From assembly GCA_000242815.2 (NCBI GenBank), contig AHHB01000040.1:85152-149151 (forward strand): DNA of 64,000 nucleotides. Direction: 5' to 3'. This DNA comes from Janthinobacterium lividum PAMC 25724. GTDB taxonomy: Bacteria > Pseudomonadota > Gammaproteobacteria > Burkholderiales > Burkholderiaceae_D. The notes beneath the pieces were generated by a model. The model saw nothing but the letters and a program-made list of their open reading frames with translations. It was not told the DNA's origin and did no database searches. Positions 34,756 through 44,025 of the stretch are shown piece by piece; position 1 is the first letter of the stretch, and the number at the start of each line of letters is the position of its first letter. Made by a program: the position numbers and the translations under genes.

Positions 34756-37452
34756 TTACTGGGTCACCGGATTCGGTTTGTTCGCATCGATGCCGTACTT
34801 GGCAATCGCCTGCTCCACCACCGACACGTCGATCTTGCCTTCGTCAGCCAGCGATTTGAGCGCGGCCACGGTAACATAATAACGGTTCACTTCGAAGAAC
34901 TCGCGCAGCTTGGCGCGGCTGTCCGAACGGCCAAAGCCATCGGTGCCCAGCACTTTATAAGTGCGGCCCTTCGGCATGAAGGCGCGGATCTGTTCTGCAA
35001 ACGCGCGCATGTAGTCGGTCGTGGCGACGATCGGGCCATCCGTGTCTTGCATCAGCGACGTCACGTACGGCACGCGCTGCTGTTTCGACGGGTTGACCAT
35101 GTTCCAACGCTCGGCATCCTGGCCATCGCGGGCCACCAGAGTCAGCGACGGTGCCGACCATACGTCCGCAGCCACGCCCCAGTCGTTTTGCAACAGTTCG
35201 GCAGCGAAGATCGATTCGCGCAAGATGGTGCCGCAGCCGATCAGTTGGACGCGCAGCTTGGCGTCAGCCTGGCCTTCCTGCAGCTTGTACATGCCTTTCA
35301 GGATGCCTTCTTCCTGGCCTGGCTTGATGCCTGGCTGGGCGTAGTTCTCGTTCATGATCGTGATGTAGTAGAACACATCTTCCTGGTTGGCGATCATGCG
35401 GCGCAGGCCATCCTGGATGATGACGGCGACTTCATGGCTGAAGGTCGGATCGTACGGCATGCAGGTCGGGATGGTCGCCGCGAAGATATGGCTGTGGCCA
35501 TCTTCGTGCTGCAAGCCTTCGCCGTTCAGGGTCGTGCGGCCAGCCGTGCCGCCCATCAGGAAGCCGCGCGCGCGCATGTCGGCCGAAGCCCATACCTGGT
35601 CGCCGATGCGCTGGAAGCCGAACATCGAGTAGAAGGTATAGAACGGGATCATGATGCGGTCGTTGGTCGAATACGACGTCGCGGCGGCAATCCACGAGCT
35701 CATGCCGCCCGCTTCGTTGATACCCTCTTGCAGGATCTGGCCAGCCTTGTCTTCGCGGTAGTACATGACCTGGTCCTTGTCGACCGGCTCGTACAACTGG
35801 CCTTTCGGGTTGTAGATGCCGATCTGGCGGAACAGGCCTTCCATGCCGAAGGTACGCGATTCATCGACCAGGATAGGCACCACGCGCTGGCCCAGGTTCG
35901 GGTCTTTCAGCAGGGTAGAAATGACGCGCACGAACGCTTGCGTGGTCGAGATTTCGCGGCCTTCCGGTGTTGCTTCCAGCACGTTCTTGAAGGCGTCCAG
36001 GCCAGGTACTGGCAGGGTTTCTTCCGACTTCTGGCGGCGCTGCGGCAGGTAGCCACCGAGGGCCTTGCGGCGCTCGTGCAGGTAGACCATTTCCGGCGCG
36101 TCGTCGGCAGGCTTGAAGAACGGGATATCGGCCAGCTTGTCGTCAGGAATCGGCAGCGAGAAGCGGTCGCGCATTTCGCGGATCGCTTCGTCGTCGAGTT
36201 TTTTCGTCTGGTGCGCCGTGTTGCGCGCTTCGCCGGACTTGCCCATGCCATAGCCCTTGATGGTTTTCACCAGCAGGACGGTCGGCTGGCCCTTGTGTTC
36301 CTGGGCAATCTTGAACGCTGCGTAGATCTTGTGCGGATCGTGGCCGCCACGGGTCAGGCGCCAGATGTCGTCGTCCGTCATGTTGGCGACCATTTCTAGC
36401 AACTTCGGATGCTTGCCGAAGAAATGCTTGCGCACGTAGGCGCCATCCTTGGCCTTGTAGTTCTGGTATTCGCCGTCGACGGTTTCCATCATCACGCGCT
36501 GCAAGATGCCTTCCTTGTCTTGCGCCAGCAGGGCATCCCAGCCCGGACCCCAGATGACCTTGACGACGTTCCAGCCGGCGCCACGGAATTCGCCTTCGAG
36601 TTCCTGGATGATCTTGGTATTGCCGCGCACCGGGCCATCGAGGCGCTGCAGGTTGCAGTTGACCACGATGACCAGGTTGTCGAGCATGTCGCGTGCGGCC
36701 AGGCCGATCGCGCCCAGCGATTCCGGCTCGTCCATCTCGCCATCGCCGCAGAAGGCCCAGATCTTGCGGTTGTCGGTCTTGGCGATGCCGCGTGCGTGCA
36801 GGTATTTCAGGAAGCGCGCCTGGTAGATCGCCATGTGCGGGCCCAGGCCCATCGACACGGTCGGGAACTGCCAGAAGTCCGGCATCAATTTAGGATGCGG
36901 GTACGAAGACAGGCCCTTGCCGTCGACTTCCTTGCGGAAGTTCAGCATTTGCTCTTCCGTCAAACGGCCTTCGAGGAAGGCGCGCGCGTAGACGCCGGGC
37001 GAGGAGTGGCCCTGGATGTACAGCAGGTCGCCGCCGTGGTCGGCCGTTGGCGCGTGCCAGAAGTGGTTGAAACCGATGCCCAGCATGTTCGCCAGCGAAG
37101 CGAACGAGGACAAGTGGCCGCCGAGGTCGCCGTCGGCGCGGTTGGCCTTGACCACCATGGCCATGGCGTTCCAGCGCATCCACGAGCGCAGGCGCTCTTC
37201 GTATTCCAGGTTGCCTGGGCAGTGTGCTTCTTGTTTGGTGGGGATGGTATTGACGTAGGCGGTGGTGCTGGAGAACGGGATTTGGGCGCCGCGGCGACGG
37301 GCCAGGTCGACCATGCGCTCCATCAGGTAATGCGCGCGTTCCGGACCTTCATTTTCCAGCACGGCTTCGAGCGCGTCCAGCCACTCCTTGGTTTCCTGCA
37401 TATCCGGGTCGGTGCCGATCTGTGTCGTTACCTGATTCAGTTGAGCTGACAT
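34756..37452 (-). CDS. aceE: Pyruvate dehydrogenase E1 component (homodimeric)
   Basis: An 898-residue thiamine-diphosphate enzyme that decarboxylates pyruvate and acetylates the E2 lipoyl group. The AceE family features are clear: the N-terminus with KEWLDALEAVLENEGPERA, the ThDP/Mg site GDGEMDEPESLGAI ... NCNLQRLDGPVRG and the segment SSWIAAATSYS. Length fits the E. coli type (about 890). AAGGAG lies before the ATG at 37452. It heads the aceE-aceF-lpdA operon. Confidence 0.98.
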   Translation of the reverse strand: MSAQLNQVTTQIGTDPDMQETKEWLDALEAVLENEGPERAHYLMERMVDLARRRGAQIPFSSTTAYVNTIPTKQEAHCPGNLEYEERLRSWMRWNAMAMVVKANRADGDLGGHLSSFASLANMLGIGFNHFWHAPTADHGGDLLYIQGHSSPGVYARAFLEGRLTEEQMLNFRKEVDGKGLSSYPHPKLMPDFWQFPTVSMGLGPHMAIYQARFLKYLHARGIAKTDNRKIWAFCGDGEMDEPESLGAIGLAARDMLDNLVIVVNCNLQRLDGPVRGNTKIIQELEGEFRGAGWNVVKVIWGPGWDALLAQDKEGILQRVMMETVDGEYQNYKAKDGAYVRKHFFGKHPKLLEMVANMTDDDIWRLTRGGHDPHKIYAAFKIAQEHKGQPTVLLVKTIKGYGMGKSGEARNTAHQTKKLDDEAIREMRDRFSLPIPDDKLADIPFFKPADDAPEMVYLHERRKALGGYLPQRRQKSEETLPVPGLDAFKNVLEATPEGREISTTQAFVRVISTLLKDPNLGQRVVPILVDESRTFGMEGLFRQIGIYNPKGQLYEPVDKDQVMYYREDKAGQILQEGINEAGGMSSWIAAATSYSTNDRIMIPFYTFYSMFGFQRIGDQVWASADMRARGFLMGGTAGRTTLNGEGLQHEDGHSHIFAATIPTCMPYDPTFSHEVAVIIQDGLRRMIANQEDVFYYITIMNENYAQPGIKPGQEEGILKGMYKLQEGQADAKLRVQLIGCGTILRESIFAAELLQNDWGVAADVWSAPSLTLVARDGQDAERWNMVNPSKQQRVPYVTSLMQDTDGPIVATTDYMRAFAEQIRAFMPKGRTYKVLGTDGFGRSDSRAKLREFFEVNRYYVTVAALKSLADEGKIDVSVVEQAIAKYGIDANKPNPVTQ

Positions 37453-37582
37453 CTGTTGAGTCTCCTTTGTGAGCGCCCCACCCCGATTTTCCGGATCGCT
37501 GTCGGACGGTATTTCGCTGATTATTTACTATAACTTGGTTTAGTGAGAGGATTCTAACAGCGTATTTACTATTTTTCAAATT

Positions 37583-37604
37583 ACGATATAGCATTTCATA
37601 TCGT
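37583..37604. promoter_or_regulatory. ACGATAT-N8-ATATCGT dyad upstream of aceE
   Basis: A perfect 7-bp inverted repeat in the AT-rich DNA about 130 bp upstream of aceE. It could be an operator for the pyruvate dehydrogenase operon; the regulator is not identified. Confidence 0.45.
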
Positions 37605-37760
37605 GAAATTACGCTATGAAATTTATGCTGCGCTGCCGCAAATTCTGCCCGGAAACCAGGATGCGCGCACCAGCAAACCAAATGAAAACCCCGGTCGTCC
37701 GCACAGGCATACCGGGCCAAGCGGGCCTGAAAAATGTCGAGGGCAAGGCGCGGCGACGCA

Positions 37761-37830
37761 GACAGTACGCCAGTACGGCAAGGAGCTGCGACACAGACAG
37801 TACGCCAGTACGGCAAGGAGCTGCAACGCC
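37761..37830. repeat. Two tandem copies of a 35-bp repeat between aceE and folD
   Basis: Copies at 37761-37795 and 37796-37830 share their first 29 bases exactly and 32 of 35 overall. Each contains GTACGCCAGTAC, itself a small inverted repeat. They lie in the 513-bp gap 37453-37965, which holds no gene I can support besides the aceE and folD promoters. Confidence 0.85.
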
Positions 37831-37965
37831 GCCATCGGCATTTTCTCAGGCTCGCGTCTTAGGCCCGCTTTTTAAGCTAACGGCAATAGCGCCAAAAACG
37901 CCGGCCAGGGGCTGGCGGCTTTATAATCTGTGTTTTCCCTTTCACCAGCTCTCAGCCTCCCTACC

Positions 37966-38810
37966 ATGCCAGCACAACTGATCGACGGAATCGCCCTCTC
38001 CCAAAAACTGCGCAGCGAAATCGCCACGCGCGCCGCCGCCCTCACGGCCAAGGGCATCCAGCCCGGCCTGGCCGTGATCCTCGTCGGCGAAGACCCGGCC
38101 AGCCAGGTGTATGTCCGCAACAAGGTCAAGGCATGCGGCGACGTAGGTTTTCACTCGGTGCTGGAAAAATATGCAGCGGACCTGCCGGAAGCGGACTTGT
38201 TGGCGCGCATCGCCAGCCTCAACACCGATCCGGCCATCCACGGCATCCTCGTGCAAATGCCCTTGCCCAAGCACATCAACCCACACAAAGTCATCGAAGC
38301 GATCGCCACGACGAAAGACGTGGATGGTTATTCCGTCCTGAGCGCCGGCGAACTGATGACAGGCTTGCCAGGCTTCCGTCCGTGCACGCCCTATGGTTGC
38401 ATGAAATTAATCGAAAGCACAGGCGTCGACCTGCGCGGCAAGCACGCCGTCGTCATCGGCCGCAGCAACACTGTCGGCAAGCCGATGGCCCTGCTGCTCT
38501 TGCAAGCGAACGCTACCGTCACCATCTGCCATAGTGCGACACCGGACCTCGGTCTGTACACGCGCCAGGCCGACGTGGTCGTGGCCGCCGTCGGGCGCCG
38601 CAATACCCTGACTGCCGACATGGTCAAGCCGGGCGCCATCGTCATCGACGTGGGCATGAACCGTGAGATGACGGCAAGCTGTGCGGTGACGTCGATTTCG
38701 CCGGCATCAAGGAAGTAGCGTCGCACATCACGCCGGTACCGGGTGGCGTGGGGCCGATGACCATCACGATGTTGTTGATGAACACGGTCGAAGCGGCAGA
38801 ACGTATTTAA
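37966..38810 (+). pseudogene. folD: folD, methylene-THF dehydrogenase/cyclohydrolase, frameshifted near the 3' end
   Basis: The first 235 residues are a normal Fol[15 protein letters not shown] with the catalytic Lys, [30 protein letters not shown] and [17 protein letters not shown]. At about 38666-38668 (CGTGAGATGACGG) one base is missing. The frame then reads out to a stop at 38716-38718. In the next frame the expected ending continues: [40 protein letters not shown] and a stop at 38808-38810. The restored protein would be about 281 residues, normal for FolD. FolD makes 10-formyl-THF for purine synthesis. Either a sequencing/assembly error or a true recent mutation. Confidence 0.9.
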
Positions 38811-38886
38811 TAGAGGAGCACCTGAGAAAATGCCCGTGGCGGCCTTGCAGTGTCTCGCCAGGAACGTTTTTCAGGCGCTCTAGCAT

Positions 38887-38907
38887 GCAGGCGGCGTTGC
38901 CGCCTGC
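38887..38907. other. GC-rich hairpin upstream of the M3 peptidase gene
   Basis: Nine-bp stem GCAGGCGGC/GCCGCCTGC with a GTT loop, no T-run. It lies 31 bp before the peptidase start and after the folD stop; it may act as a weak folD terminator or 5'-leader structure. Confidence 0.6.
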
Positions 38908-38937
38908 AGATATAAAGACAGAATGGACGAACCGACG

Positions 38938-41007
38938 ATGAATACCAATCCCCTGCTTGATTTTTCCGGCCTGCCACGCTTCGACGCGATCACGCACGAG
39001 CATGTCACGCCTGCCATCGATACCCTGCTGGCCCAGGCGCGCGCCACGGTGGCACAGCTGGAAGCGCCGATGGAAGAAGTGAGCTGGGAAAACTTCGTCG
39101 CGCCCCAGGACCAGATCGCCGAAACCCTGGGCCGCGCCTGGAGCATCGTCAACCATCTCAACAGCGTGGTCGACACGCCCGAGCTGCGCGCCGCCTACAA
39201 TGCCAACCAGCCCAAGGTGACGGAATTTTGGACCGAACTGGGCCAGAACGACATCCTCTTCGGCAAATACAAGCAATTGCAAGCCAGCGCCGCTTTCGCC
39301 AGCCTGTCGCCGGCGCGCCGCCGCATCGTCGACAATGCCGTGCGCGACTTCCGCCTGGGCGGCGCCGAGTTGCCCGAGGACAAGAAAGAGCGCTTTGGCG
39401 CCATTCAGGAAGAACATGCAGCCGTCTCGACGCGTTTTTCCGAAAACGTGCTCGACGCCACGAATGACTACAAGTTGCTGGTCGAGAATGAAGCCGAGCT
39501 GGCCGGCCTGCCCGACGACGTGAAGGCGGCCGCGCACGCTGCCGCCGAAAAGGCGGGCAAGCAAGGCTACGAATTCTCGCTGCATTTCCCGTCTTATTAC
39601 CCTATCTTGCAATTTGCCGACAATCGCGCCTTGCGCGAAACCATCTACCGCGCCAACGCCACCAAGGCATCCGACCAGGGCGAGGTCTTCAGCAAAAAAG
39701 AGGACTGGGACAACACGCACAACATCGTCACCCTGTTGCAACTGCGCGACGAGGAAGCCAAGCTGCTCGGCTACGGCAATTTTTCCGAAGTGTCGCTGGT
39801 CTCCAAAATGGCCACCTCGCCCGCGCAAGTCATCGCTTTCCTGGAAGACCTGGCCAAGCGCGCGCGCCCGTTCGCCGAACAGGATTTAGCCGAACTGAAA
39901 CAATTCGCCCGCGAAGAACTGGGCATAGAAGCGCTGCAAGCGTGGGACGTGCCTTACGCTTCCGAGAAACTGCAGGAACGCCGCTACGCGTTCTCGGCCC
40001 AGGAAGTCAAACAGTATTTCCCTGAACCCAAGGTGATCGATGGCTTGTTCCGCCAGATCCAGAACCTGTTCGCGGTCGAGATCAAGCCCGATACGGCACC
40101 GGTCTGGCATCCGGACGTGCGCTTTTACCGCATCGAGCGCGACGGCCAGCTGGTCGGCCAGTTCTACCTGGACCTGTATGCACGCGCGGGCAAGAGCGGC
40201 GGCGCCTGGATGGACGACGCGCGCGGGCGCCGCGCCGATGCTGGCCAAGTACAAACACCGATCGCCTACCTGACCTGCAATTTCACGCAGCCCGCCGTGC
40301 TCGATGGCCAGCTCCAGCCTGCCCTGTTCACACACGATGAAGTGATCACCCTGTTCCACGAATTCGGCCACGGCCTGCACCATATGCTGACCGTCGTCGA
40401 CGAGCTGGGCGTGTCGGGCATTGCCGGCGTCGAATGGGATGCCGTGGAACTGCCATCGCAATTCATGGAAAACTTCTGCTGGGAATGGGAAGTGCTCGAG
40501 CACATGACGGCGCATGCCGTCACGGCTGAGCCGCTGCCGCGCGCGCTGTACGACAAGATGCTGGCGGCCAAGAATTTCCAGTCCGGCTTGCAAACCTTGC
40601 GCCAGGTGGAGTTTTCCCTGCTCGACATGCATTTGCACTATGACTACGATGCCAGCACGGGCCAGAGCGTGCAGCAGCTGATTGACGGCGTGCGCGCACA
40701 GTTCGCGCTGATCATCCCGCCCCCGTTCAACCGCTTCCAGAATGCCTTTGGGCATATCTTCGCCGGTGGCTACGCGGCCGGCTACTACAGCTACAAATGG
40801 GCCGAGGTGCTGTCCGCCGACGCCTATGCGGCGTTTGAAGAAGCGCGCGCGCTGGGACCGGCGGCCACCACACAGGCAGGCAAGCGCTACCTGCAGGAAA
40901 TCCTGTCCGTCGGCGGCTCGCGCCCGGCACTGGAATCGTTTACCGCCTTCCGCGGCCGCGAACCATCGATCGATGCCCTGCTGCGCCATAGCGGCATGGC
41001 AGCCTGA
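38938..41007 (+). CDS. prlC: M3-family oligopeptidase (oligopeptidase A-like)
   Basis: About 689 residues starting MNTNPLLDFSGLPRFDAIT, typical of oligopeptidase A. The zinc site is HEFGHGLHHML, with the third ligand region GIAGVEWDAVELPSQFMENF downstream, and GYAAGYYSYKWAEVLSADAY near the C-terminus forms the substrate-binding Tyr-rich loop. It degrades signal peptides and short peptides in the cytoplasm. An ATG at 38923 would add five residues; neither start has a strong ribosome site. holC follows 8 bp later. Confidence 0.93.
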   Translation: MNTNPLLDFSGLPRFDAITHEHVTPAIDTLLAQARATVAQLEAPMEEVSWENFVAPQDQIAETLGRAWSIVNHLNSVVDTPELRAAYNANQPKVTEFWTELGQNDILFGKYKQLQASAAFASLSPARRRIVDNAVRDFRLGGAELPEDKKERFGAIQEEHAAVSTRFSENVLDATNDYKLLVENEAELAGLPDDVKAAAHAAAEKAGKQGYEFSLHFPSYYPILQFADNRALRETIYRANATKASDQGEVFSKKEDWDNTHNIVTLLQLRDEEAKLLGYGNFSEVSLVSKMATSPAQVIAFLEDLAKRARPFAEQDLAELKQFAREELGIEALQAWDVPYASEKLQERRYAFSAQEVKQYFPEPKVIDGLFRQIQNLFAVEIKPDTAPVWHPDVRFYRIERDGQLVGQFYLDLYARAGKSGGAWMDDARGRRADAGQVQTPIAYLTCNFTQPAVLDGQLQPALFTHDEVITLFHEFGHGLHHMLTVVDELGVSGIAGVEWDAVELPSQFMENFCWEWEVLEHMTAHAVTAEPLPRALYDKMLAAKNFQSGLQTLRQVEFSLLDMHLHYDYDASTGQSVQQLIDGVRAQFALIIPPPFNRFQNAFGHIFAGGYAAGYYSYKWAEVLSADAYAAFEEARALGPAATTQAGKRYLQEILSVGGSRPALESFTAFRGREPSIDALLRHSGMAA

Positions 41008-41015
41008 GCCCTGCC

Positions 41016-41453
41016 ATGAGCCGCGTCGATTTTCACAGCAACGTGCCCGACAAGCTGGCCTACGCCTGCCGCCTGGCGCGCAAAGCCTATATGGCCGGCA
41101 ACAAGGTCGTCGTGCTGGCGGCCGACAGCGCCCAGCTCAATGCCTTGAACAGCGCCATGTGGACCGTTTCGGCCACGGATTTCCTGCCGCACGTGCTGGC
41201 CGGCGACCCGCTGGCGGCGCAAACGCCCATCATCCTGACCGATGACGTGGCGGCGGCGCTGCCGCACCACGACATCCTCGTCAACCTGTCGCAGCTGCCG
41301 CCGCCCAACTATGCGCAATTCCAGCGCGTCTTCGAAATCGTCTCGATGGATGAGCAAGATGCGCAGGCGGGCCGCCAGCGCTTCCTGCACTATCGCCAGC
41401 AAGACGTGCAGCCGACCCACTTTGTGGCCGGCAACTCAGCGGGCAAAGCATGA
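41016..41453 (+). CDS. holC: DNA polymerase III chi subunit
   Basis: A 145-residue HolC: the N-terminal VDFHSNVPDKLAYACRLARKAY, the central MWTVSATDFLPHVLAGDP and the C-terminal FEIVSMDEQDAQAGRQRF are characteristic. Chi bridges the clamp loader to SSB on lagging-strand DNA. It starts 8 bp after the peptidase and overlaps the next gene by 4 bp, so the three genes form an operon. Confidence 0.95.
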   Translation: MSRVDFHSNVPDKLAYACRLARKAYMAGNKVVVLAADSAQLNALNSAMWTVSATDFLPHVLAGDPLAAQTPIILTDDVAAALPHHDILVNLSQLPPPNYAQFQRVFEIVSMDEQDAQAGRQRFLHYRQQDVQPTHFVAGNSAGKA

Positions 41454-41845
41454 GCGGGCAGCCATTCGACCAGGGCATCCCCTTGCTGACGGAAGTGCTG
41501 CTGGGGCCGGAAGTGCCGCCAGCGTTGGTACCAGCGGCGCTGGCGCCCGCCGTGGAAAAAATGCCTGTATCGCTACCTAGCGTGGCGCAACCCGACTGGG
41601 ACGCCATCGAACAGCGACTGACGCAACGCATCTTGCAACAAGTGCAGGGCAAGATCGACCATCTGCTGGAAGAGCGCATCGCCCACGTCCTGCAGACGGC
41701 CTTGCACAATGCCCTGATCGGCATGCGCGGCGCATTGCGCGCAGACTTGCAGCAATCGCTGGAACAGATCGTCGCGCATGCGGTCACTCATGAGCTGGGG
41801 CATTTGCATCGGCCTGCACAGCAATCAAGCCACTTTTACCCCTAA
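41450..41845 (+). CDS. Small protein of unknown function (DUF2486-like) downstream of holC
   Basis: A 131-residue protein overlapping holC by ATGA. The first 50 residues are Pro/Ala-rich and begin with FDQGIPLLTEVLLGPEVPP; the rest is a long amphipathic helix (EQRLTQRILQQVQGKIDHLL and onward). The N-terminal pattern recalls the DUF2486 family found after holC in Burkholderia. There are no catalytic motifs or membrane segments. The tight coupling suggests a link with replication or simply co-expression; function unknown. Confidence 0.7.
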   Translation: MSGQPFDQGIPLLTEVLLGPEVPPALVPAALAPAVEKMPVSLPSVAQPDWDAIEQRLTQRILQQVQGKIDHLLEERIAHVLQTALHNALIGMRGALRADLQQSLEQIVAHAVTHELGHLHRPAQQSSHFYP

Positions 41846-41857
41846 CGGCGAATTGCC

Positions 41858-41884
41858 GGGGTCGGACCCTGAGGGTCCGACCCC
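41858..41884. repeat. Palindromic GGGGTCGG intergenic element (REP-like)
   Basis: A perfect 12-bp stem GGGGTCGGACCC/GGGTCCGACCCC with a TGA loop and no T-run, 13 bp after the DUF gene. Palindromes of this GGGGTC...GACCCC type recur between genes in many betaproteobacteria. The remainder of 41846-42135 shows only a Pro-codon-like C-rich stretch and the leader of the next gene. Confidence 0.75.
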
Positions 41885-42135
41885 AGTCCTTGCCGCTGGG
41901 CCAATGCCAGCATCCCCCCCTACACCGTTCCCCCGCCAAACGCCATTGTTTGGTGCGCTCGCGCCTGCGAAATCGGTGCATCGCGCCGCACTTTGGTGAT
42001 TGTTGCGACAAAATGCAAAAAGCCCCAAAAGCGGCTTTGCGCCGCCTGTTTTTTGTTGTACCTTTCTTCACACGTACCGCTCCCCATAGCGGTTTCACGA
42101 GACGCCGCCGTATCTTTATCCATAGGAGAATGTTT

Positions 42136-43278
42136 ATGCTGCTCAAGACCAAAGTCCTTCCTGTCGCCCTCGCCCTCGCCTTTGCCGGCCATGCGGGCGC
42201 ACAGGAAATCATCAAGATAGGCCATGTCGCCCCGGTCTCTGGCGCCAGCTCCCACCTGGGCAAGGATAATGAAAACGCGGCCAAGATGGCGATCGATGAT
42301 TTGAACGCCAAAGGCTTCAAGATCGATGGCAAAGTCGTCAAATTCGTGCTGGTGCCCGAAGATGACGCAGCCGATCCCAAGCAGGGCACTGCCGTGGCAC
42401 AAAAACTCGTCGACGCCAAGGTCAACGGCGTGATCGGCCACCTGAACTCGGGCACGACGATACCCGCCTCGCGCATTTATTTCAATGCCGGCATTGCGCA
42501 AATTTCGCCCGCCGCCACCAACCCGACGTACACCCAGCAAAAATTCAACACGGCCTTCCGCGTGGTGGCCAATGACAACAAGCTGGGCGGCACCCTGGGC
42601 GCGTATGCCGTGGGCAAACTGCAAGCGAAGAAAATCGCCGTCATCGATGACCGCACGGCCTACGGCCAAGGCGTGGCGGAACAGTTCGTCAAGGGCGCCA
42701 AGAAAGCGGCACCCGGCGTGCAAATCGTCGGCAAAGAATTTACGAACGCCAACGCCACCGACTTCAATGCCATCCTGACTAGCATCAAGTCGAAAAATCC
42801 CGACCTGATCTTCTTTGGCGGCATGGATTCCGTGGGCGGCCCCATGCTGCGCCAGATGAAGGCACTGGGCATCAAGGCCAAGTTCATGGGCGGCGATGGC
42901 TTGTGCACGGAACCGCTGGGCAAGCTGGCCGGCGACGCGGTGGGTGAAGACATGGTCACCTGTGCGGAGGCGGGCGGCGTGACGGGCGCGCAGCAAAAAG
43001 GCATGGACGATTTCCGCGCCCGCTACAAGCAGAAATACGCGATGGAAGTACAGCTGTACGCGCCGTACGTCTACGACGCCGTGATGACCATGGCCACCGC
43101 CATGGCCGATGCAAAATCGTCGAAGCCTTCGGTGTACCTGCCCTTCCTGGCCAAGGTGAACTACCAGGGCGTGACGGGGCCCATCTCGTTCGATGCCAAC
43201 GGCGACATCAAGGATGGCGCGCTGACTTTATTTACTTACCGTGACGGCAAGAAGACGAAAATGGAAGTGATCAAATGA
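42136..43278 (+). CDS. Branched-chain amino acid ABC transporter periplasmic binding protein
   Basis: A 380-residue periplasmic binding protein with a Sec signal peptide (MLLKTKVLPVALALAFAGHA, cleaved near residue 23). The LivJ/LivK-type fold is seen in IKIGHVAPVSGASSHLGKDN, VNGVIGHLNSGTTIPASRIY and VVANDNKLGGTLGAYA. It captures leucine/isoleucine/valine-like amino acids for a LivHMGF importer. The ATG at 42136 is preferred over 42130 because AGGAG then has a 7-bp spacing. It stands alone, 36 kb from livHMGF, which lacks its own binding protein. Confidence 0.92.
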   Translation: MLLKTKVLPVALALAFAGHAGAQEIIKIGHVAPVSGASSHLGKDNENAAKMAIDDLNAKGFKIDGKVVKFVLVPEDDAADPKQGTAVAQKLVDAKVNGVIGHLNSGTTIPASRIYFNAGIAQISPAATNPTYTQQKFNTAFRVVANDNKLGGTLGAYAVGKLQAKKIAVIDDRTAYGQGVAEQFVKGAKKAAPGVQIVGKEFTNANATDFNAILTSIKSKNPDLIFFGGMDSVGGPMLRQMKALGIKAKFMGGDGLCTEPLGKLAGDAVGEDMVTCAEAGGVTGAQQKGMDDFRARYKQKYAMEVQLYAPYVYDAVMTMATAMADAKSSKPSVYLPFLAKVNYQGVTGPISFDANGDIKDGALTLFTYRDGKKTKMEVIK

Positions 43279-43279
43279 A

Positions 43280-43313
43280 CTAGCGGCGCTACGCTAAGGC
43301 GTAGCGCCGCTAG
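43280..43313. terminator. Long perfect hairpin after the binding-protein gene
   Basis: A 15-bp perfect stem, CTAGCGGCGCTACGC / GCGTAGCGCCGCTAG, with a TAAG loop, beginning 1 bp after the stop codon. There is no T-run, so it may protect the mRNA 3' end or be a repeat element rather than a classical terminator. Confidence 0.7.
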
Positions 43314-43459
43314 TCTGCCACCAGGCATACGACGTGGCACACCGCGCCATCCGTTCCAGCCTCGTGACCCGGCCCCGGCATCGCTCGCAGGCTTTGAAAC
43401 GCCGCAAAAAAAATGCGCCGGAATGACCGACGCGTTGATTGCAGCTACTGCGGCACAGA

Positions 43460-43771
43460 TTATTTCTGTGCCAGCACCCATTTGACCAGGGTGCGGGCTT
43501 CGGCCTCGCTCACTTGCGGATTGGCTGGCATCGGGATCGCGCCCCAGGTGCCGGAACCGCCTTTCATGACTTTCACTACGAGCTTAGCTTCCGCGTCTTT
43601 TTGACCGGCATACTTGGCCGCCACGTCTTTATACGCAGGACCCACCAGTTTCGTCCCCACCGCGTGGCAAGCCATGCAGTTTTTTGCTTTCGCCAGATCC
43701 GGATTGGCCAACGCTGCTTGCGATGCCAGGGCCGATACGGTCAATACACTCACCAACATTAAACGTTTCAT
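43460..43771 (-). CDS. Small periplasmic c-type cytochrome (cytochrome c551/c8-like)
   Basis: A 103-residue precursor with a signal peptide (residues 1-22, cleavage after ALA). The single heme site is C32-M-A-C35-H36 and the likely axial Met is M81 in AIPMPANPQ. The mature size of about 81 residues fits class I small cytochromes that carry electrons between periplasmic complexes. GGAGAAA lies before the ATG. It is monocistronic between the binding protein and ilvD. Confidence 0.93.
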   Translation of the reverse strand: MKRLMLVSVLTVSALASQAALANPDLAKAKNCMACHAVGTKLVGPAYKDVAAKYAGQKDAEAKLVVKVMKGGSGTWGAIPMPANPQVSEAEARTLVKWVLAQK

Positions 43772-44025
43772 TGTCTTTTCTCCAAAGTTACTTCCTGCGG
43801 CATTTTACTGTGTTTCCGCAGATGCACCACGAGCCCAGATCAAGCGTTTCAATGTAGTAACGCAATGAGGCAACCATCAGGCAGTTATATTCTGCCCCAT
43901 CTGCACGCGCCTGACCATGTTGTTTGTAAGCCGATGTAAGGACAAGCGCCGTAGCAGGCTCAAACAGGGCCGGCCGTCGCACTTACACAACAACACGGTG
44001 TACGACACCAGGCACAAACGTCGCG

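Noticed and set aside
37603..37875. 90-codon open frame in the aceE-folD gap
   Set aside because: Composed of the 35-bp tandem repeats and low-quality sequence, no ribosome site and no homology that I recognise.
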